In this document: positions 9,499 to 18,086 of the stretch, piece after piece
Layout: the number at the start of each line of letters is the position of its first letter
Position numbering within the stretch: the first letter of the stretch is position 1
Source of the DNA: Pseudarthrobacter sulfonivorans
GTDB taxonomy: Bacteria; Actinomycetota; Actinomycetes; Actinomycetales; Micrococcaceae
NCBI RefSeq assembly: GCF_001484605.1
Contig: NZ_CP013747.1
Location: forward strand, 2,418,001-2,482,000
Direction: 5' to 3'
DNA: 64,000 bases
Made by a program: the position numbers and the translations under genes
Notes under the pieces: generated by a model
What the model was told of the DNA's origin: nothing
The model's database searches: none
The model's input: only the letters and a program-made list of their open reading frames with translations

Positions 9499-9801
9499 AT
9501 GGGCAGTGACGTGACGGCAGCCGACATGGCGGCATGCATGTCCCGAGGTTATGAGGTTCAGCAGTTGGCGGCCCGGGTTGACCTTTGCTTGGGGAGGGTG
9601 GAAAAGGTCCTCGGCGGCTTTCGCGAGATCCAGCTTTTGGACTGGCAGTCACCTGCCGGGAGGGCGTACAGGAACTCGGTGGCTCTTCAGGAGGTGGCTC
9701 TAGGGAGGGCGAGGGTACGGCTCGAGGACGCGCTGGCTTCGGTGAAACGCCACGCGCAGGCGGTGGGAACGTCCGCCGGCAACCCTGCGGGGCGGTACTG
9801 A
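9499..9801 (+). CDS. WXG100-like small helical protein (candidate type VII secretion partner)
   Basis: A 100-residue protein predicted as a helix-turn-helix hairpin: a long helix to about residue 44, then QLLDWQSPAGRAYRNSV, which has the spacing of the WXG/SAG turn (W-Q-S followed by AGxxYR), then a second amphipathic helix. The canonical glycine is replaced by serine, a variant seen in actinobacterial WXG100-like proteins. No signal peptide. Its stop overlaps the start of the hydrolase gene (TGATG), so the two are translationally coupled. Inference: an ESX/type VII substrate or targeting chaperone for the hydrolase. No ESX core gene is in the window. Confidence 0.6.
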   Translation: MGSDVTAADMAACMSRGYEVQQLAARVDLCLGRVEKVLGGFREIQLLDWQSPAGRAYRNSVALQEVALGRARVRLEDALASVKRHAQAVGTSAGNPAGRY

Positions 9802-11318
9802 TGGCCGAGGTGACGCCATCCGGCAGCGGCGGCCCTATCCAGCTGACAGGGCCTGCCGTGGACGGGGGCATGGAAATCAGGGGCGGCATCGGAGGGATCA
9901 GTTTTCAGTTGGAGGAGCTCGTAGGCGGCGCGGAGAAGCTCGACGCTGCCGCGGGGGAGCTGGCTGCCGTGGAATTGGAGGTCCGCCGCATCTGGGAAGA
10001 CCTGTGCCCGTACCAGGATGAAGCGCGTCCCACCGGAACGGCGGCCCTGATTGGCGTCGGAGAGGCGCAGTGGAGCGTCCAGGCTGTCCGTACGGAGCTG
10101 CAGGGAATCAGCAGCCAGGTGCGGGACTGCAAAAGGGACTACGAAACGGCGGAAGCGTGGGCGGGATTCTCGCGCGGAATTGGCGGCGGACTGACGAGCC
10201 CCGAAACCCTTGGCAGGCAGGCGGTAGACCTCGGCTTGGGTCCGGTTCCCAACAGGGAAGTCACAGAACTCGCCGTGGGACCTATTGCCATGGCTGCCTT
10301 GCTGGCAGTCTCCCCGGAGCGCTTTTGGGTAGCGCTCGCGGCAGACATGGCGGCGGGCAGGCATATTGCGGCGGCGGTATCTTTGCTCGCCGGTGTGTCC
10401 GGGCGTTCAAACCGAATCCTTCAGCCGCGTTCGGTCACGTTGGAAGAGAAGGAGACGCTGCCCATTGAATTCGACGGTTCTCCGGCTGCGTTGTTGGAAC
10501 GGGCACGGATCATCGATGAACGCGGTGAAGGCTACATCGAAGTCATCGAGGTGGATAACGGCGGAAAGAAGGCCTACGTGGTGGTCATTCCCGGAACGCA
10601 GACGGGAGGTGAAATGGGCGGAGTGAATCCCTTCGACGAAGCCGGCATCGTTGAAGGGCTGGGGCACAACTCCGCAGAAATCAACGCGGCGGTGCTACGG
10701 GCCCTGCAGGCTGCCGGCGCGGAAAAGGGGGCACCCGTAGTGGCCGTGGGTTACAGCCAAGGTGGAATCCATGCAATGAACCTGGCGGCCGACGATCTAT
10801 TCCTTAACGAGTACGACATGAAATATGTCCTCACCGCAGGGTCTCCCGTGGGTGGCATTGTTCCGGACGCCGACGTCACTGCTCTTCACCTGGAGCACAG
10901 GCAGGATTGGGTGCCCGGCACTGACGGTACACCGAACCCGGACGCCCGAAACCGGGTTACGGTGACCCTCAACAGCCCAGTAACCACGCCCGAAGGTGGC
11001 GAATTCGGTATTGGGCCGGGCCACAATCTCAACAACTACCAGGGAGCCGCGCGGCTCGTCGCAGCAAGCGACGATCCCTCTCTGATGGCGTCAACCGCGG
11101 TTCTTGGCGGCGTCCTGGGGGCAGGCGGTATGGCAACGGCCACCCGCTTCGCGCTGTCCCGTTCGAAGCCTCCCGAGACCGCGATGGCCCCTGGGGCGGT
11201 GCCAACGCCCATGGCGCAGGCGCCACCTCAGCCGCCGCAACCCTCAGCGCAACCGTCCTCACCCCAGCCGGTGCGACGTGATAGTCCGGTGCCGTCGCCG
11301 CAGCCGACACAGCGCTAA
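9801..11318 (+). CDS. Alpha/beta-hydrolase domain protein with helical N-terminus and Pro-rich tail
   Basis: 505 residues starting at the ATG that overlaps the upstream stop. Layout: residues 35-120 form an all-helical segment; 155-200 are hydrophobic Ala/Leu-rich; 240-420 form an alpha/beta hydrolase with nucleophile elbow VGYSQGG (Ser319), a probable acid in HRQDWVPGTDG (Asp369 or Asp375) and a histidine in GPGHNLNNY (His408); the last 45 residues are Pro/Gln/Ser-rich. No Sec signal is present. Coupling to a WXG100-like gene suggests a type VII exported lipase or esterase, possibly an antibacterial effector, but no immunity gene is obvious; the next gene is a convergent membrane protein. 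Confidence 0.7.
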   Translation: MAEVTPSGSGGPIQLTGPAVDGGMEIRGGIGGISFQLEELVGGAEKLDAAAGELAAVELEVRRIWEDLCPYQDEARPTGTAALIGVGEAQWSVQAVRTELQGISSQVRDCKRDYETAEAWAGFSRGIGGGLTSPETLGRQAVDLGLGPVPNREVTELAVGPIAMAALLAVSPERFWVALAADMAAGRHIAAAVSLLAGVSGRSNRILQPRSVTLEEKETLPIEFDGSPAALLERARIIDERGEGYIEVIEVDNGGKKAYVVVIPGTQTGGEMGGVNPFDEAGIVEGLGHNSAEINAAVLRALQAAGAEKGAPVVAVGYSQGGIHAMNLAADDLFLNEYDMKYVLTAGSPVGGIVPDADVTALHLEHRQDWVPGTDGTPNPDARNRVTVTLNSPVTTPEGGEFGIGPGHNLNNYQGAARLVAASDDPSLMASTAVLGGVLGAGGMATATRFALSRSKPPETAMAPGAVPTPMAQAPPQPPQPSAQPSSPQPVRRDSPVPSPQPTQR

Positions 11319-11362
11319 ATGATGCTGCTAGGCAATCCGGCCGAGCAGATCTGGCTCGCCGG

Positions 11363-11791
11363 TCAGCGCCTGCCGGCGCCGGTCAGCCGCCCGGCAACCA
11401 GCGAAATGAGTGTGATGATGATGGCCGCGAGGACGGCCGTCCAGAAGAACGAATCGATGCTGAAGTTCACCGGCGTGTAACTGCTGAGCCAGGACGTCAG
11501 ATACAGCATGGCGGCGTTGATGACGATGGTGAACAGTCCCAGCGTGAGGATGGTGATGGGCAAGGACAGGAAGCTGACCAGGGGGCGGACAAACGCGTTC
11601 ACCACGCCGAAGATCAGCCCGATAAACAGGTACGCGAGAACGACGCCGATGGTCTCCGTGCCCTGCGTGACGCCCGTGGTGGCCACCGCCTCGGTAGTGG
11701 CGGAAGTTGAGATATCCAGGCCCGGCAGTATCCAGCTGGCAATCCAGAGGGCCAGCCCGTTGATAAGGACTCGAACAATGAAAGAGCGCAT
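11363..11791 (-). CDS. 4-TM membrane protein of the phage holin superfamily IV (PF04020 type)
   Basis: A 142-residue integral membrane protein with four hydrophobic segments: residues 8-25, 48-75, 80-105 and 113-137. VVNAFVRPLVSFLSLPITILTLGLF is the characteristic core of the mycobacterial holin-like family. The role of chromosomal members is not established and there is no phage context here. It converges on the hydrolase gene; the 44-bp gap has no strong hairpin. The ATG at 11791 opens directly into the first membrane segment. Confidence 0.88.
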   Translation of the reverse strand: MRSFIVRVLINGLALWIASWILPGLDISTSATTEAVATTGVTQGTETIGVVLAYLFIGLIFGVVNAFVRPLVSFLSLPITILTLGLFTIVINAAMLYLTSWLSSYTPVNFSIDSFFWTAVLAAIIITLISLVAGRLTGAGRR

Positions 11792-11874
11792 AGGCCCATG
11801 CTGTCACACTGCCCCTGGGCCCCGCCTGAGCGCCCACCCGGCCCGTGCCGGTCAGGCGAAGTAGGCTAGTTTGC

Positions 11875-12993
11875 ATGACTTCATCGGAGATCCTGCCTGG
11901 CGAAATCCGGCCGCGCCCCGTGGTTAGCCGGCTACCCCGGTACGCCGCAGGAAAGCCTCCCGTCGCCGTGGATGGGCTTGCCAGCTACAAGCTGTCCTCC
12001 AACGAGAACCCCCTGCCCCCTCTTCCGGCAGTGCTGGAGGCAATTTCCAACCAGACGGACTTCAACCGCTACCCCGACCCCCTCAGCAGCAAGCTTCGTG
12101 CGGCGCTCGCCGAGTTCCTGGCGGTGCCGGCCGAGGACGTGGTCACCGGCGCCGGAAGCCTCGGCGCCCTCAACCAGTTGCTGTCCACGTTCGCCGGCCA
12201 GAACGACGACGGCAAAGCGGACGAGGTGATCTATGCGTGGCGGTCCTTCGAGGCGTATCCCATCAGCGTGGGCCTTGTGGGTGCGGAGAGCGTCCGCATT
12301 CCGCTGACGGCCGAGGGACGCCACGACCTGGATGCCATGGCTGCAGCCGTAACGGTCCGCACCAAAGTCATCCTGCTCTGCACCCCGAACAACCCCACCG
12401 GCCCCATCCTGACCACTGCCGAAACGGAGCGGTTCATCCAGGCCGTCCCGTCCGACGTCGTGGTGGTGATTGATGAGGCCTACCAAGAGTTCATCCGCGC
12501 CGGCGATGCTGTGGACGGCATCGCGATGTACCGCAAATACCCGAACGTTGTGGTGCTCCGGACGTTCTCCAAGGCACACGGACTGGCGGGCCTGCGGGTG
12601 GGCTACAGCGTCTCGAACCCTGTGCTGACCCAGTACCTGCGCGTGGCGGCCACACCCTTCGCCGTGTCACAGATCGCTGAAAATGCAGCCATTGTGTCGC
12701 TGCAGAATTACCCCCTGGTTGTAGAAAGGGTACAAAGCATCGTGGACGAACGAACCCGCGTAACCTCCGGACTGCGTGAACTCGGCTGGTTCGTACCCGA
12801 GGCGCAGGGCAACTTCGTCTGGTTGAACCTGGGCGACAACAGCTCGGAATTTGCCGAACTGGCGGGCACGCAGGCGCTTTCGGTGCGCGCCTTCGGCGGC
12901 GATGGCGTGCGGGTCAGCATCGGCGAGGCAGAGGCCAACAGCCGGTTTCTCGATCTCTGTGCAAACTATACAAAGGCGCCACGACGTTCCTAG
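11875..12993 (+). CDS. HisC-like aminotransferase, probably aromatic or branched-chain (Pat type)
   Basis: PLP-dependent class I/II aminotransferase with HisC features: ASYKLSSNENPLPPLP near the N-terminus, PNNPTGPI, and the PLP-lysine motif RTFSKAHGLAGLRVGYS around residue 230. 372 residues from the ATG at 11875. Family members are often called histidinol-phosphate aminotransferase, yet no his genes are nearby; instead a branched-chain-type oxoacid dehydrogenase follows 149 bp downstream. Inference: it transaminates an aromatic or branched-chain amino acid whose 2-oxo acid the complex then oxidises. The gap before that complex carries its own palindromic control region, so co-transcription is uncertain. 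Confidence 0.82.
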   Translation: MTSSEILPGEIRPRPVVSRLPRYAAGKPPVAVDGLASYKLSSNENPLPPLPAVLEAISNQTDFNRYPDPLSSKLRAALAEFLAVPAEDVVTGAGSLGALNQLLSTFAGQNDDGKADEVIYAWRSFEAYPISVGLVGAESVRIPLTAEGRHDLDAMAAAVTVRTKVILLCTPNNPTGPILTTAETERFIQAVPSDVVVVIDEAYQEFIRAGDAVDGIAMYRKYPNVVVLRTFSKAHGLAGLRVGYSVSNPVLTQYLRVAATPFAVSQIAENAAIVSLQNYPLVVERVQSIVDERTRVTSGLRELGWFVPEAQGNFVWLNLGDNSSEFAELAGTQALSVRAFGGDGVRVSIGEAEANSRFLDLCANYTKAPRRS

Positions 12994-13053
12994 CGCTTAA
13001 CATGCATCAGGAGCGGCACCTACTGAAGATAAAGTAAGGACCAGTAAGCCAAT

Positions 13054-13095
13054 ATATATGCCAGCACAGGAATGCATTCCTCTAGCGGCATATAT
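13054..13095. promoter_or_regulatory. 42-bp nested dyad upstream of the oxoacid dehydrogenase operon
   Basis: Perfect palindrome AGGAATGCATTCCT (13068-13081) is flanked at exactly 5 bp on each side by ATATATGCC (13054-13062) and its reverse complement GGCATATAT (13087-13095). A further palindrome, CCGCATGCGG, lies at 13117-13126, just before the start codon at 13143. Inference: a multi-site operator, possibly for an Lrp-family BkdR-type regulator. Confidence 0.65.
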
Positions 13096-13142
13096 CCCAG
13101 CGACATTGCAATGCATCCGCATGCGGCAAGCAAGGAGACGGT

Positions 13143-14423
13143 ATGGGCGCCACACATCTGCCCTCCACCGAGTTCGATGAGACAGCGGCAGACGACCAAC
13201 TCGAGGCTGAGGCCGAGGCCCAACTGGGCAGTCCGGCCGAGCCTATGGTGCAGCTGCTGGCGCCTGACGGGACCCTGGGGACGGATCCGGTCTTCTCCGC
13301 GTACGCGGAAAAGCTGGACGGTGAAAAGCTGCGTGGCTTCTACGCTGACATGGCCAAGATCCGCCGCTTTGATGTGGAGGCAACCGCACTCCAGCGCCAA
13401 GGCCAGCTGGCCCTGTGGGTCCCGCTGACCGGCCAGGAGGCCGCGCAGATCGGCTCCGGGCGGGCCAGCCAGCCGCAGGACTACATCTTCCCCACCTACC
13501 GCGAGCACGGCGTGGCGCTGACCCGCAATGTGGACCTGGCGGAGCTCCTGCGCCAGTTCCGCGGGGTTTCGAACGGCGGCTGGAACCCGAAGGACACCAA
13601 CTTCCATCTCTACACCCTGGTCCTCGCCGCGCAGACGCCGCATGCCGTCGGCTACGCAATGGGGATCCAGCGGGACCAGAAGGCGGCCGCCGCAGTCGCC
13701 GCGGATGGGGCGCAGGACCGGCCGGCCGAGCCCAAGGCCGCGGTGATGGTCTACTTCGGTGACGGGGCCAGTTCCGAGGGCGATGTCCACGAATCCATGG
13801 TGTTCGCCGCCTCCTACAACGCGCCGGTGGTGTTCTTCTGCCAGAACAACCACTGGGCCATCTCCGTTCCCAGCTCGGTGCAGACCCGCATTCCGCTGTC
13901 CAACCGTGCCAAGGGTTACGGTTTCCCGGGAATCCGGGTGGACGGCAACGATGCGATCGCCGTCCACGCCGTGACCGAGTGGGCGCTCGAACATGCCCGC
14001 GAGGGCAAGGGGCCCGTGCTGATCGAGGCGTTCACCTACCGCGTCGGTGCGCACACCACGGCTGATGACCCCACCAAGTACCGGGAATCCGCCGAGGAAA
14101 CCCTCTGGCGGGCCAAGGATCCGCTTGACCGTCTGGAAAAGTACCTCCGTGCCCAGGGGCTGGCCGATGACGCGTTCTTTGACCAGGTCAAGGCCGACGG
14201 CGACGAACTCGCCGCCTACGTCCGCAAGACCACCTACGACCTCGAGACCCCGGACATCCGGACCGCCTTCGCCAACACCTATGTCGAGGCCCACCCCCTG
14301 GTGGCCGAGGAACTGGCCTGGTTTGAGGAGTACAGCGCAGGCTTCGCCGAAACGCCGGAGCACAACAGCGCTGAACCTGGCAGCCCGGACCCGGATGACG
14401 CAGCGACAGGAGTGGCCCGCTGA
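13143..14423 (+). CDS. bkdA: 2-oxoacid dehydrogenase E1 component, alpha subunit (branched-chain type)
   Basis: Thiamine-diphosphate-dependent decarboxylating subunit of a 2-oxoacid dehydrogenase complex. The TPP/Mg motif is clear: YFGDGASSEGDVHESM, followed by QNNHWAISVPSSVQT, around residues 200-245. The phosphorylation-loop region HTTADDPTKYR follows. 426 residues; the first 60 are an acidic extension not shared by the catalytic core. RBS AAGGAG lies 8 bases before the ATG. Its stop overlaps the beta-subunit start by one base. Separate alpha and beta chains and a following E2, with no E3 gene, fit the branched-chain oxoacid/acetoin/pyruvate group; branched-chain is favoured by the adjacent aminotransferase. 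Confidence 0.93.
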   Translation: MGATHLPSTEFDETAADDQLEAEAEAQLGSPAEPMVQLLAPDGTLGTDPVFSAYAEKLDGEKLRGFYADMAKIRRFDVEATALQRQGQLALWVPLTGQEAAQIGSGRASQPQDYIFPTYREHGVALTRNVDLAELLRQFRGVSNGGWNPKDTNFHLYTLVLAAQTPHAVGYAMGIQRDQKAAAAVAADGAQDRPAEPKAAVMVYFGDGASSEGDVHESMVFAASYNAPVVFFCQNNHWAISVPSSVQTRIPLSNRAKGYGFPGIRVDGNDAIAVHAVTEWALEHAREGKGPVLIEAFTYRVGAHTTADDPTKYRESAEETLWRAKDPLDRLEKYLRAQGLADDAFFDQVKADGDELAAYVRKTTYDLETPDIRTAFANTYVEAHPLVAEELAWFEEYSAGFAETPEHNSAEPGSPDPDDAATGVAR

Positions 14424-15403
14424 TGACCACCATGACCATAGCCAAGGCCATTAACGAGGGCCTGCGCGCCACCTTGGACAACAATCCGCGGACCCTGCTC
14501 ATGGGCGAGGACATCGGGGCACTGGGAGGCGTCTACCGCGTCACGGACGGACTCCTCGCGGAGTTCGGTGCCGACCGCGTGGTGGACACGCCGCTCGCCG
14601 AGTCCGGCATCATCGGCACGGCCATCGGCCTGGCCCTGCGCGGCTACCTGCCCGTCTGCGAGATCCAGTTCGACGGGTTTGTGTTCCCGGGCTTCAACCA
14701 GATCACCACCCAGCTGGCCAAGATGCACGCCCGCAGCAACGGCAACCTCACCGTTCCCGTCGTTGTGCGGATCCCTTACGGCGGAGGCATCGGCTCCATT
14801 GAGCACCATTCGGAATCACCGGAGGCGCTGTTCGCCCACACGGCAGGCCTGCGCATCATCACACCGTCCAACGCCCACGACGCCTACTGGATGATCCGGC
14901 AGGCCGTGGAGTGCCAGGACCCCGTGATCGTCTTCGAACCGAAGCGCCGCTACTGGCTCAAGGGCGAGGTCGACACCCAGAACCCCGGCGCGTCGGCCGA
15001 TCCCTTCAAAGCGCATGTGCTCCGCGAGGGCACGGACGCCACAGTGGTGGCCTACGGCCCGCTCGTGCCGGTGGCCCTTGCCGCTGCCGACGCCGCCGCC
15101 GAGGACGGCCACAGCATCGAGGTCATCGACCTGCGCTCCATTTCGCCGATCGACTTCGACACCGTCACGGCGTCCGCCAAGAAGACAGGCCGGCTCGTGG
15201 TGGCGCATGAGGCACCGACGTTCGGCGGCATCGGCGGCGAGATTGCTGCCCGGATCAGCGAACGTGCGTTCCTCTCACTGGAGGCTCCCGTGATCCGTGT
15301 GGGCGGCTTCCACATGCCTTACCCGGTGGCCAAGGTCGAGGAAGACTACCTCCCCGACATCGACCGCATCCTCGAGGCGCTGGACCGCGCCCTGGCCTAC
15401 TAG
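14423..15403 (+). CDS. bkdB: 2-oxoacid dehydrogenase E1 component, beta subunit
   Basis: Transketolase-like beta chain that completes the E1 heterotetramer with the preceding alpha subunit. Visible landmarks: [18 protein letters not shown] near residues 27-44, [21 protein letters not shown], and the C-terminal transketolase domain with [18 protein letters not shown] near residue 255. 326 residues, the standard length. Translationally coupled to the alpha subunit by TGATG. The 58-bp gap to E2 holds an AGAGGA ribosome-binding site. Confidence 0.93.
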   Translation: MTTMTIAKAINEGLRATLDNNPRTLLMGEDIGALGGVYRVTDGLLAEFGADRVVDTPLAESGIIGTAIGLALRGYLPVCEIQFDGFVFPGFNQITTQLAKMHARSNGNLTVPVVVRIPYGGGIGSIEHHSESPEALFAHTAGLRIITPSNAHDAYWMIRQAVECQDPVIVFEPKRRYWLKGEVDTQNPGASADPFKAHVLREGTDATVVAYGPLVPVALAAADAAAEDGHSIEVIDLRSISPIDFDTVTASAKKTGRLVVAHEAPTFGGIGGEIAARISERAFLSLEAPVIRVGGFHMPYPVAKVEEDYLPDIDRILEALDRALAY

Positions 15404-15461
15404 GCGCAGGCACCTTCCCCGCTCACGCTTCCCGCTCACGCTTGCCGCGAAAGAGGACACC

Positions 15462-16934
15462 ATGACTCTGAACAAGTTCAACCTGCCCGACGTGGGCGAA
15501 GGCCTTACCGAGGCGGAAATCGTCGCCTGGAAGGTCAAGCCGGGGGACACCGTTGCCATCAACGACGTCCTGTGCGAGATCGAGACCGCCAAGTCGCTCG
15601 TTGAGCTGCCGTCCCCCTTCGCCGGCACCGTCACCGAACTGCTGGTCCCCGAGGGCGTGACCATCGACGTCGGAACCGCCATCATCAGCGTCTCTGACGC
15701 CGTCTCCGGTGACCCGACGCCGGCCGATGTCCCGGCCCCTGAAACTCCCGTCCAGCCCCTCTATGGCAAGCTTCCCGCGGACGACGGCGGCACTTCAGGC
15801 AGTGCCCTGGCCGGCGGTCCGCTGGTGGGATCTGGCCCCAAGGCCGACGCCGTCAAGCGCCGTCCCCGGAAGGCGGCACCTGCCGCCCAGGCCGGGTCAG
15901 CCCCGGTCCCAGCGATTTCGGCAAGCTCAATCACCGAAAACCCGGTGGTCGAGCCTGTCGAGACCCAGACGAGCTCAACCAGCGGAATGGTCGATAACCG
16001 GCCCACTCTCGGCGGAACGATCACAGGCCTCGTGAACCGCGTCCTGGCCAAGCCTCCCGTCCGCAAGATCGCCCGGGATCTGGGGATCGATCTCGCCGAT
16101 GTGGTGGCCACCGGCTCCCGCGGCGAAGTCACGCGCGAAGACCTGGTCAGCTACCAGTCCCAGCGCGATGCAGAGCTGGACCAGGCCGAGGGCTTCTGGG
16201 GCAAGGCAGGTAAGCCCCAGGACCAGCGGATTGAACGGATTCCGGTCAAGGGCGTCCGCAAGGCGACGGCCAAGGCGATGGTGGAGTCGGCTTTCTCCGC
16301 GCCGCACGTGAGCATCTTTGTTGATGTTGATGCCAGCCGCACCATGGAATTCGTCAAGCGGCTGAAGGCTTCACGCGACTTTGAGGGAATCAAAGTCTCC
16401 CCGCTGCTGATCCTTGCCAAGGCCGTCATCTGGGCCGCCGCCCGGAACCCCAGCGTCAACGCCACATGGGTGGACAACGTGGACGGGACCGACGCCGCCG
16501 AGATCCAGGTCAAGCACTACATGAACCTCGGCATCGCTGCAGCCACCCCGCGCGGGCTGATGGTGCCGAACATCAAGGATGCGCAGGACCTGTCGCTCAA
16601 GGAGCTGGCGCTGGCCCTGAACAACCTGGCCACCACGGCCCGGGCGGGCAAGACCCAGCCAGCCGAAATGCAGGGCGGAACGCTCACCATCACCAACATC
16701 GGTGCGCTTGGCATTGATACCGGAACGCCGATCATCAACCCGGGTGAAGTGGCCATTGTTGCCTTCGGAACCATCAAACAGAAGCCTTGGGTCCTGGACG
16801 GAGAGGTCATCCCGCGCTGGATCACCACCCTCGGCGGGTCCTTTGACCACCGGGTGGTGGACGGGGACCTGTCCGCCCGCTTTATGGCCGACGTCGCCGC
16901 GATCCTTGAGGAGCCAGCGCTCCTGCTGGACTAG
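15462..16934 (+). CDS. bkdC: Dihydrolipoamide acyltransferase (E2) of the oxoacid dehydrogenase
   Basis: Transfers the acyl group from lipoamide to CoA and forms the core of the complex. Start ATG at 15462 behind AGAGGA, giving 490 residues. Domains: one lipoyl domain at residues 3-78, with the lipoylated lysine in [14 protein letters not shown]; a long linker at about 80-190; a peripheral subunit-binding domain [19 protein letters not shown] near 195-230; and the catalytic domain ending in [15 protein letters not shown] with the active-site histidine. The linker contains VVEPVETQ, the translation of a REP-like palindrome (see 15914-15965). The E3 subunit must be supplied from elsewhere in the genome. 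Confidence 0.94.
   Translation: MTLNKFNLPDVGEGLTEAEIVAWKVKPGDTVAINDVLCEIETAKSLVELPSPFAGTVTELLVPEGVTIDVGTAIISVSDAVSGDPTPADVPAPETPVQPLYGKLPADDGGTSGSALAGGPLVGSGPKADAVKRRPRKAAPAAQAGSAPVPAISASSITENPVVEPVETQTSSTSGMVDNRPTLGGTITGLVNRVLAKPPVRKIARDLGIDLADVVATGSRGEVTREDLVSYQSQRDAELDQAEGFWGKAGKPQDQRIERIPVKGVRKATAKAMVESAFSAPHVSIFVDVDASRTMEFVKRLKASRDFEGIKVSPLLILAKAVIWAAARNPSVNATWVDNVDGTDAAEIQVKHYMNLGIAAATPRGLMVPNIKDAQDLSLKELALALNNLATTARAGKTQPAEMQGGTLTITNIGALGIDTGTPIINPGEVAIVAFGTIKQKPWVLDGEVIPRWITTLGGSFDHRVVDGDLSARFMADVAAILEEPALLLD
15914..15965. repeat. REP-like palindromic element inside the E2 coding sequence
   Basis: TTTCGGCAAGCTCAATCACC begins at 15916 and an inverted partner CGGTGGTCGAGCCTGTCGAG begins at 15943, giving an imperfect hairpin (about 19 of 23 positions pair) with a short loop. 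The first arm matches the intergenic repeat at 7780-7806 almost exactly. Here the element is in frame and adds about 17 residues to the flexible linker. Confidence 0.7.
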
Positions 16935-16961
16935 GACGCCGGGAGTCAGAACATCAACACC

Positions 16962-17570
16962 GTGAACCAAACCGCCATTCAGTCCAGGAACCGGGCAGCC
17001 AGATGGCTGACAGAGGTATTCCAACCACCGGTGGTGGTGACGCTTCAGCTCCTGGTCAGCCCTGTGGTCGAGGCCGGATTCCCAGGCACCATCGGCTATG
17101 GAGCCTTGGCTGCGCTGTTTGTGTGCGTACTGCCGCTCGTTGTACTCCTGGGGCTCGTAAGGCTGGGCAAGGTCACGGACCACCACGTCAGCAACCGCAA
17201 ACAGCGGGCACCCGTGCTGCTCATGGCACTGGCGTCCGTGGCCGCCGGCCTGGTGGTGCTGCAAGCCGCCGGTGCGCCGCGAAGCGTGATGGTCATGGTG
17301 CTGGCCATAGTCGGCGGCATCGTTGTGCTGGCCGCCGTGAGCCCCTTCTGGAAGATCAGCGGCCACGCGGCGGCGGTGTCGTCGGCGGCAGTTATTTCCG
17401 TCCTGATGCTTGGTCCGGCCTGGCTGCCGTTACTCCTGCTGGTTCCCGCCGTCGGCTGGTCCCGGGTGGTGCTCCGCGCACACACCCTGGCGCAGGTGGT
17501 GGCCGGATCGCTGTTCGGCGGGATAGTGATGGCCGGCCTGTGGTGGCTTTTGCGCGGCTGGCTCCTCTAG
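16962..17570 (+). CDS. PAP2-superfamily membrane protein
   Basis: A 202-residue membrane protein, GTG start at 16962, with five or six hydrophobic segments. The phosphatidic-acid-phosphatase motifs are recognisable but split: HHVSNRKQRAP (motif 1 region), SGHAA (motif 2) and SRVVLRAHTLAQVVAG (motif 3, with the catalytic histidine). It could dephosphorylate a lipid phosphate such as an isoprenyl pyrophosphate, but motif 1 is weak, so catalytic activity is uncertain. It follows E2 after 27 bp and may be read through from that operon without sharing its function. Confidence 0.78.
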   Translation: MNQTAIQSRNRAARWLTEVFQPPVVVTLQLLVSPVVEAGFPGTIGYGALAALFVCVLPLVVLLGLVRLGKVTDHHVSNRKQRAPVLLMALASVAAGLVVLQAAGAPRSVMVMVLAIVGGIVVLAAVSPFWKISGHAAAVSSAAVISVLMLGPAWLPLLLLVPAVGWSRVVLRAHTLAQVVAGSLFGGIVMAGLWWLLRGWLL

Positions 17571-17583
17571 CGGAAGCCTGGCG

Positions 17584-17931
17584 TCAGTAGCCGTAGGCGG
17601 AGTAGGCCGTCATCATCTCGACCATCTCGGGATTACCCGCCATGGCGCCAGCCAAGGCAGGCAATGTGGCGAACATCAGGCCGCCCAGAACCAGGGCAAT
17701 GCCTGAGAGGGCCGCGAAGAATTTCCAGTCGCCGCGCAGCACGCTCTCCAGGGTCTCCGGCAGGAGCAGCCCCGGCGCGATGAGGTTGGGGGCGCTGTCC
17801 ACGGAGCCGTCATCCAGCAGCGCAATGACGCGGCCGTTGCCGCGGTCCACCCGCATGGAGCAGATGTGGTTGCCGTGGCGGGCCAGGAGGATGTCGTGGC
17901 CTACAAGTTGGCGGCGCTGAAGAGTAAGCAA
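17584..17931 (-). CDS. Small single-pass membrane protein, unknown function
   Basis: I do not recognise a family. The frame reads LLTLQRRQLVGHDILLARHGNHICSMRVDRGNG, a soluble N-terminal half, then one hydrophobic segment (FFAALSGIALVLGGLMFATLPALAG) and a short tail ending AYSAYGY. The probable start is TTG at 17931 behind AAGGGG; the open frame runs further upstream but turns into low-quality sequence antisense to the stress-protein region. 115 residues. It converges on the PAP2 gene. Confidence 0.5.
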   Translation of the reverse strand: MLTLQRRQLVGHDILLARHGNHICSMRVDRGNGRVIALLDDGSVDSAPNLIAPGLLLPETLESVLRGDWKFFAALSGIALVLGGLMFATLPALAGAMAGNPEMVEMMTAYSAYGY

Positions 17932-18037
17932 GGGGGCCCCTTTGGCTGGAGTGGAGAGTGGTTGTCCGCTCCGTTGAGGGCACTTCCATTTTATCGCCTG
18001 CCCGGTGCCGAAACCGGCTTTAAGGGGGTGAGAACAG

Positions 18038-18075
18038 ACACCATGCACCGCTGCGGTGCGGCTGGTGCATGGTGT
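18038..18075 (-). terminator. Terminator hairpin after the universal stress protein gene
   Basis: ACACCATGCACC (18038-18049) and GGTGCATGGTGT (18064-18075) give a perfect 12-bp stem with a 14-nt loop, 11 bp beyond the stop codon on the minus strand. Confidence 0.75.
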
Positions 18076-18086
18076 GCCGTTGCCAG

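Noticed and set aside
11363..11791. Phage remnant around the holin-like gene
   Set aside because: This membrane family is a normal chromosomal gene in actinobacteria; no phage structural, lysis or integrase gene is nearby.
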